DNA of 64,000 nucleotides, from positions 744,001 through 808,000 of the forward strand of contig CANMEE010000002.1 of the NCBI GenBank assembly GCA_947496865.1. Direction: 5' to 3'. The translations under genes and the position numbers were made by a program. The notes beneath the pieces are model-generated. The model had not been told where the DNA came from. It did not search any database and saw nothing but the letters and a program-made list of their open reading frames with translations. Shown here piece by piece: positions 19,701 to 30,400 of the stretch (position 1 is its first letter; every line of letters starts with the position of its first letter). This DNA is from an uncultured Sphingomonadaceae bacterium. Lineage in GTDB: Bacteria > Pseudomonadota > Alphaproteobacteria > Sphingomonadales > Sphingomonadaceae.

Positions 19701-22049
19701 CTATTGCCGTGGAAGATGGATAGTGACCAATGTGCCCTGACCCGGCTCAGATGTCAGAGTCAGTTCGCCGCCATGTGCTAACAATAACTGCCGAGCGAGC
19801 GGCAGGCCGAGCCCGCCGACATTCTCACCGGTTTTCTTGCGGGACCGCGCAAAACTGTCAAATGCCTTGGACTGCTGCCCTGCACTCATGCCAGGGCCGT
19901 CATCAGATATATGGATCACTGCCTGTTTCACGTTGCCGCTACCATTGATCAACAACCGCCCGCCTTCACCGGTATAGCGAATACTATTATCGATAACTTG
20001 CGCGATGGCCTGTGACAGGCGCTTCTTGTCCGCTAAAGCTGAACCAAGCGTATCATCCAGCTGCAATTCCATCTCGATAGTTCGAGCCATTGCCTCATCG
20101 GCAAATTGACCCGCGACATCCTCGACCAGCTTGTTCAGGTTCACTTTTTCCTTTGCAATTGGCAAGGCCCCTGCCTCACTCTGACTAAGGTCGAGAACAT
20201 TGTCGATCTGCATCCCAAGCCGTTTTACCGATTGTAGAATAGCCCGGGCATATTCATGGCCCTGCTCCGTCAACGGTCCGGCGACTTCATTATCCAGCAA
20301 CTCGGCAAAACCACCAATTGATGTCAACGGCGTTCGGAATTCGTAACTCATATTCGAAAGGAACGACGCTTTAATCGAATCCGCTTCCACCAACGCTTCA
20401 TTACGCTCGCGCAGGGCAAGTTCGATCCGGCGGCTGTCCGATATGTCGAGCATGGTGAAAAGCGCATTGCCATCTGGCAGCGGGATGGCTGCAAACTCAA
20501 ACCGCCGCCCATCGACAAACGAGATTTGCCCACTTTGCTGAACCCTATCCGATGTTGCAGTGCGCACCATGGCGCGCACTTCTGATATACGAGCAGGCTG
20601 TTTCAGCTGCATCGCCATTTTCTGCATTAATGAATCCACCCGAGGATGTTTGCCCAAATCCTCTTCCGCCAGATCCCAATTATTGGCAAATTGATGGTTC
20701 CAGATGTTGAGCTTTCCATCAGCCGAGAATACCGCGACGGATTCAAACAAATTATCAAATGTTGCCGTACGAACGCGCAGCAAAGTATCGCGCGCGCTTG
20801 CTAGCTGAACCTGTTCGGTACGATCTTCGATGATCACCAATAAACCGCCATCGGGCGTAGGATTAGCGATTACCCTTAAATGGGTACCATCAGCGAGCAG
20901 CCAGTTTTCTTCAATCGATCCAGTGGATTGGAACCATTGTGTCCGTTCTTCCCGCCATTCGGGGAAGTCGCGCACTTCCGGGATCCGGTTCATCTCACGC
21001 ATACGGTCCAGCACTCTGGGGAATTCGGGACGCTCGGCAATCCATTGTTGCCGCATGGAAAATATCCGCTGGAACGGCAGGTTGCAAAATTGCAAAGATT
21101 TGTCGGCATCAAACTGCACGACGGCAGCCGAAATCTTGTCCAACATATCGCGTTGAGATTCGTTGAACCGCCGCTGTTCTTTGCGGGAATCGATCAATTC
21201 CTGAATATCAATCGCATATCCCGCAATACCCGACTTGCCGAGCGGCACATCGACAACTTGGGTCGTCCGCCGTTGTCCGCCAATGGTTGTCGCTACCACG
21301 CGCTCAAACGGTGCCCCATTTTCTTTCGCTTGCGCAGCGGCGTCTTTGGGGCTGACCCCATTGATGGTCTCAATCAGTTCAATGCCGTCATCGACCACCT
21401 GTGCACCATCACTGGCATCCACTGCCTTTACATAGGCGCTATTCACCAATGTCAGGTCAAGGTCGGGCGATCGATGCCACATTGGCATAGGTGCGGCCTC
21501 AATCAGCGCAGAGAGCGCATCAAAAGCGGCTCGTGCTTCTTCATTTTCGGCACGCAACCTGTTAATTTGCCCCTGGCTTTCAGTGGCATCAAATATCCAT
21601 AACAGCGCACTGCCATTGGGCGCAATCTGTTGATCAGCCAACCCCCCGCGAATGAACAAGGCTTTGTCCGATCCTGCGACTTTAACTGCGCGGGTAAAAC
21701 CACTACCCGATTTCTGGGCCAGATTGACGTCTTGTGTGAGGCCTTCCAGATCTTCCCTACTCATCCCCGCATGATGACCGTGCAATTCGGAAATATGAGC
21801 AGGCAAATAATCAAAGCCGAGCCAGTGCATCAATCGCTGCGATGCTTCCAACTTCCCGTCAGAACGCACCAGCAGCGGCAGCGCAGGCGAAGTTTCCAAC
21901 AAGCGACCCAACCGGCCCGATTGCCGCAGCGTCGCATCCGCCCGTTTCTTCATCGCCAGACCGGTCCACACGGCCCATGCAGACACAGCCAGCCATGCGG
22001 CGAGAATCAGGCCCAATATGACAGCGGTTAAATCCGGGACGTTCGACAT
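19701..22049 (-). CDS. divL: DivL-type cell-cycle tyrosine pseudokinase
   Basis: 782-aa membrane-anchored PAS-kinase. Residues 9-30 form a membrane segment, several PAS-like domains fill about 60-550, a DHp domain starts near 555 and a HATPase domain ends the protein (DNSIRYTGEGG, SDDGPGM, GGLGLPLARQ). The phospho-acceptor position of the H-box reads SNMSYEFRTPL: the codon at 20343-20345 is TAC, Tyr569. Caulobacter DivL also has Tyr here (Y550) and a similar length, and it controls the CckA-ChpT-CtrA relay. I therefore call it DivL rather than a generic histidine kinase. It is the first gene of the tsaE-amgK-murU-addBA string. Confidence 0.85.
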   Translation of the reverse strand: MSNVPDLTAVILGLILAAWLAVSAWAVWTGLAMKKRADATLRQSGRLGRLLETSPALPLLVRSDGKLEASQRLMHWLGFDYLPAHISELHGHHAGMSREDLEGLTQDVNLAQKSGSGFTRAVKVAGSDKALFIRGGLADQQIAPNGSALLWIFDATESQGQINRLRAENEEARAAFDALSALIEAAPMPMWHRSPDLDLTLVNSAYVKAVDASDGAQVVDDGIELIETINGVSPKDAAAQAKENGAPFERVVATTIGGQRRTTQVVDVPLGKSGIAGYAIDIQELIDSRKEQRRFNESQRDMLDKISAAVVQFDADKSLQFCNLPFQRIFSMRQQWIAERPEFPRVLDRMREMNRIPEVRDFPEWREERTQWFQSTGSIEENWLLADGTHLRVIANPTPDGGLLVIIEDRTEQVQLASARDTLLRVRTATFDNLFESVAVFSADGKLNIWNHQFANNWDLAEEDLGKHPRVDSLMQKMAMQLKQPARISEVRAMVRTATSDRVQQSGQISFVDGRRFEFAAIPLPDGNALFTMLDISDSRRIELALRERNEALVEADSIKASFLSNMSYEFRTPLTSIGGFAELLDNEVAGPLTEQGHEYARAILQSVKRLGMQIDNVLDLSQSEAGALPIAKEKVNLNKLVEDVAGQFADEAMARTIEMELQLDDTLGSALADKKRLSQAIAQVIDNSIRYTGEGGRLLINGSGNVKQAVIHISDDGPGMSAGQQSKAFDSFARSRKKTGENVGGLGLPLARQLLLAHGGELTLTSEPGQGTLVTIHLPRQ

Positions 22050-22163
22050 TATTACAAGCGATTAGACGGTTACGACAGCCGCGAAAAGCCCCTATTCTTT
22101 ATGGCTTATAAAAGTCGGATAATATGGGTTATAAAGCCGCTGAAAAATTATCGGAGTCTTTCC

Positions 22164-22691
22164 ATGCCTATTGACGAAAGCCGGACCTTCAAACCCATTA
22201 ACATCGCCCTGTTGACGGTGTCGGACACCCGTTCTTTAAAAGAGGACACATCCGGTGATATTCTTGCTGAACGCATTGCCGCTAAAGGCCATATGCTCAT
22301 CTACCGCAATTTGATCCGCGATGAAAAATCGAAAATTATCGCGCAATTGCATCAATGGATTGATGAAGAGGCGGTTGATGCGATCATTACCACCGGTGGC
22401 ACAGGACTGACCGGTCGTGACATCACCCCGGAAGCCCTGGATGCGGTAAAGGACAAAGACATCCCAGGATTTGGCGAATTGTTCCGCTGGTTAAGCTATG
22501 ACAAAATTGGCACCTCTACGGTCCAATCACGGGCCTGCGCTGTCGTATCAAGAGGCACTTATATTTTTGCTTTGCCCGGTTCCAACGGGGCCGTCAAAGA
22601 TGGCTGGGACGGTATATTGGATACACAACTCGATAGCCGTCATCGTCCCTGTAACTTCGTAGAATTGATGCCGAGGCTACTCGAAAAATAG
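22164..22691 (+). CDS. moaB: Molybdenum cofactor biosynthesis protein MoaB
   Basis: 175-aa MogA/MoaB-family protein that adenylylates molybdopterin or assists in that step. It has the motif ITTGGTGLTGRDITPEAL near residue 75 and LPGSNGAVKDGWD near residue 140. The start at 22164 has GGAGT 8 bases upstream and removes an unconserved N-terminal stretch that begins at 22101. It is divergent from divL. moaA, moaC and moeA are elsewhere in the window. Confidence 0.92.
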   Translation: MPIDESRTFKPINIALLTVSDTRSLKEDTSGDILAERIAAKGHMLIYRNLIRDEKSKIIAQLHQWIDEEAVDAIITTGGTGLTGRDITPEALDAVKDKDIPGFGELFRWLSYDKIGTSTVQSRACAVVSRGTYIFALPGSNGAVKDGWDGILDTQLDSRHRPCNFVELMPRLLEK

Positions 22692-22695
22692 AAGT

Positions 22696-22724
22696 TTGTT
22701 CTATATTTGTTCTCGTGCTATAAG
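22696..22724 (+). promoter_or_regulatory. SOS-controlled promoter with LexA box
   Basis: The -35 box TTGTTC (22696-22701) and -10 box TATAAG (22719-22724) are 17 bases apart. An exact alphaproteobacterial LexA box GTTC-N7-GTTC occupies 22698-22712, so bound LexA would cover the -35 element. The predicted transcription start, 6-7 bases after the -10 box, falls on the ATG at 22731, giving a leaderless message. Confidence 0.75.
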
Positions 22725-22730
22725 AAGCCT

Positions 22731-23828
22731 ATGGAACAAGATAAAAGGCCGTCTTTGCCAGCTCGAAAAGGGCGCGGCGCAGTTGCCAACACGGAAAGCC
22801 ATCGTTTCAATTTACCAAGCCGGGAAGCAGATGGCGATTGGCTGGATGATCGCGAGGCGCTTGGAGATGCTCCCGCAAAGCTGCGGACGCAGGTTACAAC
22901 CGAAGCGGCTAAATCAATATTGAGCTTCAATAAGTCACCGGATATTCCCTTTGACCGTTCTATAAATGCCTATCGTGGTTGCGAACATGGGTGCGTTTAT
23001 TGCTATGCTCGCCCGACCCATGCTTATCATGATTTGTCGCCCGGCCTTGATTTTGAGACAAAGCTGTTTGCCAAGCCAAATGCGGCGCAATTGCTGCGGG
23101 AAACTCTGGCCAAGCCGACATATCGCCCTGCTCCAATTGCCATCGGAACAAATACCGATCCCTACCAGCCGATTGAAAAAACATATCAAATTACGCGCCA
23201 GATATTAGAAATCATGCTGGAAACCCGGCACCCGGTTGGCATCACGACCAAATCCAATCGCGTTTTAGAGGACCGGCAAATTCTGTCTCAACTGGCAGCT
23301 CTTAATCTCACCGCCGTTGCGATATCTGTAACGACCCTCGACGGAAACATTGCTCGGATTTTGGAACCACGAGCCCCCTCGCCGACAAAAAGATTGCAGG
23401 CTGTGAGCCAATTGCGGGCCCTGGGCATTCCCGTCCATGTTAATATCGCACCTGTCATTCCCGCGATTACCGATCATGAAATAGAAGCAATAGTGGCCGC
23501 CGCTGCTGTACAGGGAGCGCAAAGCGTTTCGGTCATTCCGGTGCGTCTCCCCCATGAAGTCGCGCCCTTGTTTGAACAATGGCTGGACGCGCATTTCCCA
23601 GATCGCAAACAGAAAGTCATGAGTATCATAGCCTCTCTGCGCGATGGTAAGAAAAATGATCCTAATTTTCACAGCCGGATGAAAGGCCAAGGCCCTTGGG
23701 CAGAGCTGCTTCACCATCGCGTCGCCATAGCAGCACGCAAGAGCAACCTAAGAAAAGCGAAATTTTCCCTGAGAACAGATTTATTCCAACGACCAATTGT
23801 AAAAGGGAGCCAGATGGAGCTGTTTTAA
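22731..23828 (+). CDS. PA0069-family radical SAM protein (SplB-like)
   Basis: 365 aa with the radical SAM cluster CEHGCVYC (C84, C88, C91 from this start). The flanking NKSPDIPFDRSINAYRG and CYARPTHAY segments are typical of the PA0069 family, which is distantly related to spore photoproduct lyase. The biochemical role of the family is not established to my knowledge. The start at 22731 is preferred because the only earlier ATG (22707) lies inside the LexA box. SOS control suggests a role in DNA damage. No ribosome binding site is seen, in line with a leaderless transcript. Confidence 0.85.
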   Translation: MEQDKRPSLPARKGRGAVANTESHRFNLPSREADGDWLDDREALGDAPAKLRTQVTTEAAKSILSFNKSPDIPFDRSINAYRGCEHGCVYCYARPTHAYHDLSPGLDFETKLFAKPNAAQLLRETLAKPTYRPAPIAIGTNTDPYQPIEKTYQITRQILEIMLETRHPVGITTKSNRVLEDRQILSQLAALNLTAVAISVTTLDGNIARILEPRAPSPTKRLQAVSQLRALGIPVHVNIAPVIPAITDHEIEAIVAAAAVQGAQSVSVIPVRLPHEVAPLFEQWLDAHFPDRKQKVMSIIASLRDGKKNDPNFHSRMKGQGPWAELLHHRVAIAARKSNLRKAKFSLRTDLFQRPIVKGSQMELF

Positions 23829-23832
23829 ACCA

Positions 23833-24843
23833 CTAAGGGCCTTCCGATTTCAAATACTTTGCGAACCACCGATCCATTTCCTGGCGTACTCTGAACTGGT
23901 GTTCGATCAGGCTATGGGATCCGCCATTGATCAGCAACAACTCATAGGGGCGATCAAGCGCGTCAAGTTTACGGGCCATCGCGATGGAATTCCAAGCTTC
24001 CACTCGCTGATCGGCTGTGCCATGCAACAAAAAGATAGGCGTTTTGACGGATAGTTTTTCTGGCCAATATAATGGTGACAAGGCATTTAACGCGGTCTCC
24101 TTGTCTGCCGCGTAGGATTCAACCACATCTGGATAGACAAATTTATCAAACTCTGCGCGGCGCTTGGAGTTTAGATGGTCGGCGCGCGCACCGATAAAAA
24201 ATGCTGCGTCTATCGCATCAGTAACAGCCAGCACCCGATAACCAAGGCCACCGCCGCGGGAGAAACCCCATAGTCCAATCTTCTCCGCGTCGGCTTCCGG
24301 TAACCCCCGTGCCATCTTCATCAGATTCAACAGGTCCGCTTGATCGCCGACGCCCAAATTGGGCTTTCCTTCACTTCCCCCTTCCCCGCGAAATGTCGAT
24401 GCAACAACAATATATCCCTGCTCCGCCAAACGATGAAATTCAAGAATATCAAAAAATGTGATCTTGCCCCATTGCGCAACACCTCCATGAGCGAACAAAA
24501 TAACAGGAAGAGGCTTCGTGACCTTTGTTGGGCGAACCAAAATCGATTTTATCCGCAAACCATCACTTAAATATTCGATCCGTTTCGCCTGAATGCTCTG
24601 GCCATTGGCATATCGATCGTAGGTTTGGCGCGGAACAAGGCGTTTCATTTGAGCTGCACGCCACGCAGGATCAGGTGCCCCATCCGAAAAAGCGAGCCAT
24701 TCACCATAGGTGGCAAACGGAAAATCATAGGCTTTGCGAGATACGATAGCGCCATCTTCTGCAGATGCAGACTGCACACCAGATATCGTTAACACGAAAG
24801 TGACGGCAATCATCACCACTATCCGCGGTAAGCAAGATGACAT
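23833..24843 (-). CDS. Exported alpha/beta hydrolase (prolyl oligopeptidase / acyl-aminoacyl peptidase type)
   Basis: 336 aa. Residues 1-28 form a signal peptide with an Ala-X-Ala-like end (GVQSASA), so it is probably periplasmic. The oxyanion HGG motif (LFAHGGVAQWG) is near residue 118, the nucleophile GFSRGGG near residue 193, the acid HGTADQRV near residue 272 and the His in GGSHSLIEH near residue 306. Substrate unknown. Its stop is 4 bases from that of the convergent radical SAM gene, and its start region is divergent from the tryptophan dioxygenase gene. Confidence 0.82.
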   Translation of the reverse strand: MSSCLPRIVVMIAVTFVLTISGVQSASAEDGAIVSRKAYDFPFATYGEWLAFSDGAPDPAWRAAQMKRLVPRQTYDRYANGQSIQAKRIEYLSDGLRIKSILVRPTKVTKPLPVILFAHGGVAQWGKITFFDILEFHRLAEQGYIVVASTFRGEGGSEGKPNLGVGDQADLLNLMKMARGLPEADAEKIGLWGFSRGGGLGYRVLAVTDAIDAAFFIGARADHLNSKRRAEFDKFVYPDVVESYAADKETALNALSPLYWPEKLSVKTPIFLLHGTADQRVEAWNSIAMARKLDALDRPYELLLINGGSHSLIEHQFRVRQEMDRWFAKYLKSEGP

Positions 24844-24866
24844 ATTTCAAAAATCCTCATAATTGT

Positions 24867-24880
24867 TATGATATATCATA
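24867..24880. promoter_or_regulatory. 14-bp perfect palindrome between divergent genes
   Basis: TATGATATATCATA is fully symmetric. It lies 23 bases upstream of the hydrolase start and about 125 bases upstream of the tryptophan dioxygenase start. A second small palindrome, TTGTACAA, is at 24910-24917. They look like operator sites, but the regulator is not identifiable here. Confidence 0.35.
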
Positions 24881-25005
24881 TATTATTACGTTCTTGTCAG
24901 CTAATCAAGTTGTACAAGCGTCAGGCCATTCCAAAAAACAGACCGGAACATGTCAATGCAGGAAACTTGCCTTTCATTCGGTCCAAGTCAGGGTTACATT
25001 TCGCC

Positions 25006-25803
25006 ATGACCAAAAAACAGAATGTCACCTACGCCAGCTATCTTGCTCTCGACACCTTGTTGTCTGCCCAGCATCCCAAGTCTGATCTTGATGACGAGAT
25101 GCTGTTCATCATCATCCATCAAACCAAAGAATTGTGGCTAAAACAGATCATAAGAGAAATGCATTTTGCGGTGCAGCAAATCGCCGATGATGCGCTGGTG
25201 CCAGCCTATAAAGCCTTGGCCCGGGTTAGCCGAATACAGGCGGTTATGACGCTAAGTTGGGATGTACTCTCCACCATGACGCCGAGTGACTATAGTCGGT
25301 TTCGCTATGTGCTCGGCGCGAGTTCCGGCTTTCAATCCGATCAATTTCGAACAGTCGAATATTTGCTGGGACTTAAAGACAAAGCTTTTCTGAGATATCA
25401 GGATGACAGACCCGATGCGCAAGCAGCGATGCGGGCGGCTTTGGACGCGCCTAGCTTGTGGGATCACGCCATTGCGGCTCTGGCCCGCGCCGGTTTTGAT
25501 ATCGGATCCGATCTATTAGAGCGCGACTTCAGCCAGACCCACGTCCCATCATCCCAAATCGAGGCAGCATTCCTCTGCGTCTATCGCGACCCGGAACGAT
25601 ATTGGGAATTATATCAGCTGGCGGAAAAACTGGTCGATCTCGACGACGCGATGGCAACTTGGCGGCACAAGCATGTCCTTACCGTAGAACGGATTATTGG
25701 TGGCAAAATGGGCACTGGCGGAACCGCCGGTGTTTCCTACCTGCAAGCAACACTTCCAAAGCGGGCCTTTCCCGAGCTTTGGTCGTTGCGCACTTCATTA
25801 TAA
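25006..25803 (+). CDS. kynA: Tryptophan 2,3-dioxygenase
   Basis: Heme enzyme that opens the indole ring of tryptophan to N-formylkynurenine, the first step of the kynurenine pathway. The family start motif YASYLALDTLLSAQHP, the DEMLFIIIHQTKELWLKQ block near residue 30, and the C-terminal RHKHVLTVERIIGGKMGTGG with the axial His are all present. 265 aa is slightly short but complete. The ATG at 25006 is chosen; an earlier in-frame ATG adds an unconserved 46 residues. No other kynurenine genes are in the window. Confidence 0.93.
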   Translation: MTKKQNVTYASYLALDTLLSAQHPKSDLDDEMLFIIIHQTKELWLKQIIREMHFAVQQIADDALVPAYKALARVSRIQAVMTLSWDVLSTMTPSDYSRFRYVLGASSGFQSDQFRTVEYLLGLKDKAFLRYQDDRPDAQAAMRAALDAPSLWDHAIAALARAGFDIGSDLLERDFSQTHVPSSQIEAAFLCVYRDPERYWELYQLAEKLVDLDDAMATWRHKHVLTVERIIGGKMGTGGTAGVSYLQATLPKRAFPELWSLRTSL

Positions 25804-25844
25804 GCTAACAACCAACTTGTTCCAAAGTTTTTACCGCTGCGAAT

Positions 25845-27452
25845 TCAGGATTCGGCGAGGCTTTTCAGTTTATAGTCCTTATATTCGTCGCGCAGTGCCC
25901 GTTTCAGGATTTTCCCGGTCGCTGTATGCGGCAATTCGTCGATGAACTTCACCTCGTCCGGTAGCCACCATTTGGCGACCTTATCACCCAGGTAAGCGAT
26001 TATTTCCTCGCCGGTCACCTCTGCATCCGGTTTCTTGACGACCAATAATAATGGCCGTTCATCCCATTTCGGGTGATAGACGCCAACGGCAGCGGCTTCC
26101 GCTACCCCGGGGCAACCTACCGCTGCATTTTCCAGCTCGATAGAGCTAATCCACTCGCCGCCGGATTTGATCACATCTTTCGCACGATCAGTGATTTGCA
26201 TGGTGCCATCAGGATGCAACACCGCGACGTCGCCGGTATCGAACCATAAATCCTCTTCGACCGCCTCTTCATCAGCACGGTAATAGCGCTGTATGATCCA
26301 CGGCCCCCGTATTTCAAGCGTGCCACTGGACTCTCCATCGCGTGGCAACACATTGCCCTCGTCATCGACGACCCGCAGTTCCACGCCAAAGGGCGGACGA
26401 CCTTGCTTGCAAATAACATCGACCTGTTCATCAAAGCCCAGATCATCCCAATTGGCAGGCAGCGATCCAGCTGTGCCAATCGGCGAAGTCTCTGTCATGC
26501 CCCAGGCATGGGCCACGCGCATGCCGTTTTTCATCAGACGCTCAATCATTGACCGCGGACAGGCAGAGCCGCCAATGGTGATCACCTGCAACTTGCCATA
26601 ATCGCCTCCATTGGCGTCCATGTCAGCAAACATTGAAAGCCAAACTGTAGGGACGCCCGCGCTATGGGTCACACCCTCTTCACGGATCAGTTTCCACAAA
26701 ACGGGTGCTTCGTTACTGGCTGAAAACACCATTTTTGCACCGACGGCAGCGCAGGCAAAGGGAAGACCCCAAGCATTGGCATGGAACATGGGAACAACCG
26801 GCAGCATCACCGAACGGGTCGCCAAGTCCATAATGTCCGGCTGCACTTCGGTCAGGGCGTGCAATACATTGGAGCGATGCTCATAAAGGACGCCCTTGGG
26901 ATTTCCGGTGGTGCCACTGGTGTAACACAGGCCACAAGGATCATTCTCGTCGACATCAACCCAGTCAAAATTTCCGTCTTCGGCATCAACAAGCTCGCGG
27001 AAAGTCGGATAATCACCTTTCTCTCCGTCAAACTGAATATAATGTTCGACAGTCTTCAACTGCGGTTTCAGCATTTCGATAATTGGCGTGAACATCTTAT
27101 CGAACAACAATACCCGGTCTTCGGCATGATTGAGGATGTACACCAACTGCTCTTCAAACAAGCGCGGATTAACGGTGTGAAGAATACCGCCAATCCCTGC
27201 GGAACCGTACCAACTGATCAGGTGGTGGGCGTGGTTCATTGCGATAGTTGCAATCCGGTCGCCCTTTTTCATGCCCAATCTTTGCAGAGCCTGTGAGCAT
27301 TTGCGTGCGTCTCGGCCAATTTCACCCCAGTTACTGCGCGTTAGCGACCCATCTGCCCAATAGCTGACAATCTCCCGCATGGTATGTTCCCGTGCGGCGT
27401 GATCTATCAAATTGGTGATTTTGAGCGCACTGCCCTGCATAGCTCCGGCCAT
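25845..27452 (-). CDS. Medium/long-chain fatty-acid--CoA ligase (AlkK type)
   Basis: ANL-superfamily adenylating enzyme of 535 aa. The P-loop [18 protein letters not shown] is near residue 178, [11 protein letters not shown] near residue 325, the [15 protein letters not shown] motif near residue 405 and the catalytic Lys of the C-terminal [11 protein letters not shown] at residue 513. Overall it resembles AlkK-like acyl-CoA ligases that activate fatty acids for beta-oxidation. It is alone on the minus strand, 44 bases downstream of the dnaE stop. Confidence 0.88.
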   Translation of the reverse strand: MAGAMQGSALKITNLIDHAAREHTMREIVSYWADGSLTRSNWGEIGRDARKCSQALQRLGMKKGDRIATIAMNHAHHLISWYGSAGIGGILHTVNPRLFEEQLVYILNHAEDRVLLFDKMFTPIIEMLKPQLKTVEHYIQFDGEKGDYPTFRELVDAEDGNFDWVDVDENDPCGLCYTSGTTGNPKGVLYEHRSNVLHALTEVQPDIMDLATRSVMLPVVPMFHANAWGLPFACAAVGAKMVFSASNEAPVLWKLIREEGVTHSAGVPTVWLSMFADMDANGGDYGKLQVITIGGSACPRSMIERLMKNGMRVAHAWGMTETSPIGTAGSLPANWDDLGFDEQVDVICKQGRPPFGVELRVVDDEGNVLPRDGESSGTLEIRGPWIIQRYYRADEEAVEEDLWFDTGDVAVLHPDGTMQITDRAKDVIKSGGEWISSIELENAAVGCPGVAEAAAVGVYHPKWDERPLLLVVKKPDAEVTGEEIIAYLGDKVAKWWLPDEVKFIDELPHTATGKILKRALRDEYKDYKLKSLAES

Positions 27453-27496
27453 TAATCTCTCCGTTTATCATTTTGCTGTTTTTTGACTGAAATAGC

Positions 27497-30400
27497 TCAG
27501 CTTACAAGTCTTAAATTCGGTCTTAAGCTGGAGTTACGATGCCGAACAGGCCGCGAGCCCGTTGCTGGTCCCAAGCGGATGTTCGCCAGTCCGGCCACAT
27601 GGCTCAATGTTTCGGCAACTTGCGCATCCAGTTGAAAAGACCGTCCAAGGCAGACATGCGCGACCTCTCCATCAAAACTGGGAACAGTAGCAATGAGTTC
27701 GCTCTTGCCTCCAGCCAAAGGGGCCAAGAAATTTTTCAGCTCCTGCAGTCCATCCAGATCGAGCACGTCCAGTTCCAACCGGGTCCGTGTCGTTTTCTCC
27801 AGACCTCCCATCGATTGTGCCCGGCGAATAGCAACACGCGGACTTTCATCGTCAGAGCGCTGGTCAAGTTCAACATTCAACAAGGCGCAGCTGCCATCCT
27901 TGGCCATCTCGGCCAACAGCTCGCACTGCTCTTCTTCAAAGCAACTGCCCGAAAACTGTCCGCTGCTGTCCGACAAATCCGCCAGCACAAACCGGTTCCC
28001 GCGCTTACTCTCTCGCCAGCGTACGCCTTCGACCAACGCAGCCATAACGGCCGGTTTGCGTTGCCCTTCGGCAATTGGGCCCTCTTCGCACAAGGCGGCA
28101 TAGGTCATCGCGCCATGAGAGGATGTGACCGCTTGAAATTGGGTCACCGGATGGGAGGCGAAATAAAAACCATAAGCATCACGCTCACGCACCATGATTT
28201 CACTCAGATTCCAATTGCTGTTCGCGGGCAAGCGAATAGCCTGCATGTCGCCGGCTCCGCCTTCACCAAATAGACCGCCCTGCCCGCTGATCCGGGCCTC
28301 TGCTGCGCTGTTTGCCACGGAGAGCAACATATCCGCCCCTTCATATACGGCGGCGCGATTGGGTTCCATTTCATCAAAAGCGCCCGCAGCAGCAAGGCTT
28401 TCCATCTGTCTTTTGTTCATACCCGACGGATCCACACGGTTGGTAAAATCATCCATCGACTGAAATGGCCCGCTCTCTGCGCGCTCCGCCACCAGCGACT
28501 GCATGGCCTTTTCACCCACGTTCTTTAGTCCTGCCAATGCATAGCGCACTGCCAATAGCGCGCCCTCTTGCTCTTCGACAGCAAAAGATGGCCGGCTTTT
28601 GTTTATTGATGGCGGCAATATCGTCACACCAAGCCGCTTCATATCATCAACGAAAATGCTGAGCTTATCGCTCTGATGCATATCAAAGCACATCGAAGCG
28701 GCATAAAATTCATGTGGGTAATGTGCTTTGAGCCAAGCGGTCTGATAGGCCAGCAAGGCATAGGCGGCCGCATGGCTTTTATTGAAGCCATAGCCGGCAA
28801 ATTTATCGATTAAATCGAATAGTTCGTTAGCCTGTGGCGCTTCAACGCCATTTTTGGCCGCGCCTTCAACAAAGATGCTCCGCTGCGTATCCATTTCCGA
28901 TTGAATTTTTTTACCCATGGCGCGCCGCAACATATCGGCTTCGCCGAGAGAATAGCCGGCGATAATCTGTGCCGCCTGCATTACCTGTTCCTGATAGACT
29001 ATGATGCCATATGTTTCTTTCAGAATATCTTCGAGCAGTGGATGGGGATAGGCGAGTTCCGCCCGTCCGTTCTTTCGGTCGCCAAATAGCGGGATATTGT
29101 CCATCGGGCCTGGTCGGTAGAGCGATACCAGCGCAATGATGTCACCAAAATTCGTCGGTTTCACGGCCGCTAGCGTCCGACGCATTCCCTCAGACTCGAG
29201 CTGGAACACGCCCACAGTGTCGCCGCGTTGTAGCAGTTCAAACACTTTCGGATCATCCCAAGCCAGCGCGTCCAAATCCACTTCGATGTTACGCTCGGCC
29301 AGCAACTCAACCGCTTTTTTCAAAACGGAGAGTGTCTTCAAACCCAAAAAGTCAAATTTCACCAAACCGGCTTGTTCGACAAATTTCATATCGAACTGGG
29401 TGACGGGCAAATCTGATCGCGGATCGCGATAAAGTGGCACCAATTGATCCAGCGGCCTGTCACCAATAACAACACCAGCAGCGTGGGTTGAACTATGACG
29501 CGGCAAACCTTCCAATTTCATCGCGAGATCAAACAGGCGCTTTACATCAGCCTGCTTATAATCTTGCGCTAGTTCGGAAATACCGTTGAGTGCGCGCTTC
29601 AAATCCCAAGGATCCGTGGGATGATTGGGAACCAATTTGGTCAATCGATCAACCTGCCCATAGGGCATTTGCAAGACGCGACCGACGTCTCGCAGAACAG
29701 CACGCGCTTTTAGCTTACCGAATGTGATGATCTGAGCGACCTGCCCCGTGCCATATTTTTCCTGCACATAGCGAATAACTTCGCCGCGACGGGTTTCGCA
29801 GAAATCGATGTCGAAATCTGGCATGGACACACGCTCAGGGTTAAGGAAGCGCTCAAACAGCAAACCCAGTTTAATCGGGTCGAGATCGGTGATGGTTAGC
29901 GCCCAGGCAACAACAGAGCCTGCGCCAGAACCACGGCCCGGTCCGACCGGTATATCTTGCTCTTTCGCCCACTTGATAAAGTCAGCGACGATCAGAAAAT
30001 AACCGGGAAAACCCATGTTAACGATCACGTTAATTTCGAATTCAAGCCGGTCGAAATATTCTTTGCGTTCAGCTCCTTCAATACCGCCGACATGAGCAAG
30101 GCGATCTTCCAGACCAGCTGTCGCATCACGACGTAACTGCTCGACTTCACCCGCCAGATCGCCTGCCAAACTCGGCAAAATAGGCGCGCGGCGCGGCGGT
30201 GAATAGGCGCAGCGTTGTGCAATAACCAGCGTATTTTCAAGCGCTTCGGGCAGGTCGGAGAATAAATCCTCCATAACCATATCGCTCTTTATCCATAGAT
30301 GCGGCGATGGCTTGTCACGGTCATCATTTTCAACATAAGCGGACTGTGCAATACATTTCATTGCATCATGAGCTTCATGAAAATCCGGTTCGGCAAAACA

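Noticed and set aside
24868..25005. N-terminal extension of tryptophan 2,3-dioxygenase
   Set aside because: The 46 extra residues are unlike the family and begin inside the 14-bp palindrome; the family motif starts right after the ATG at 25006.
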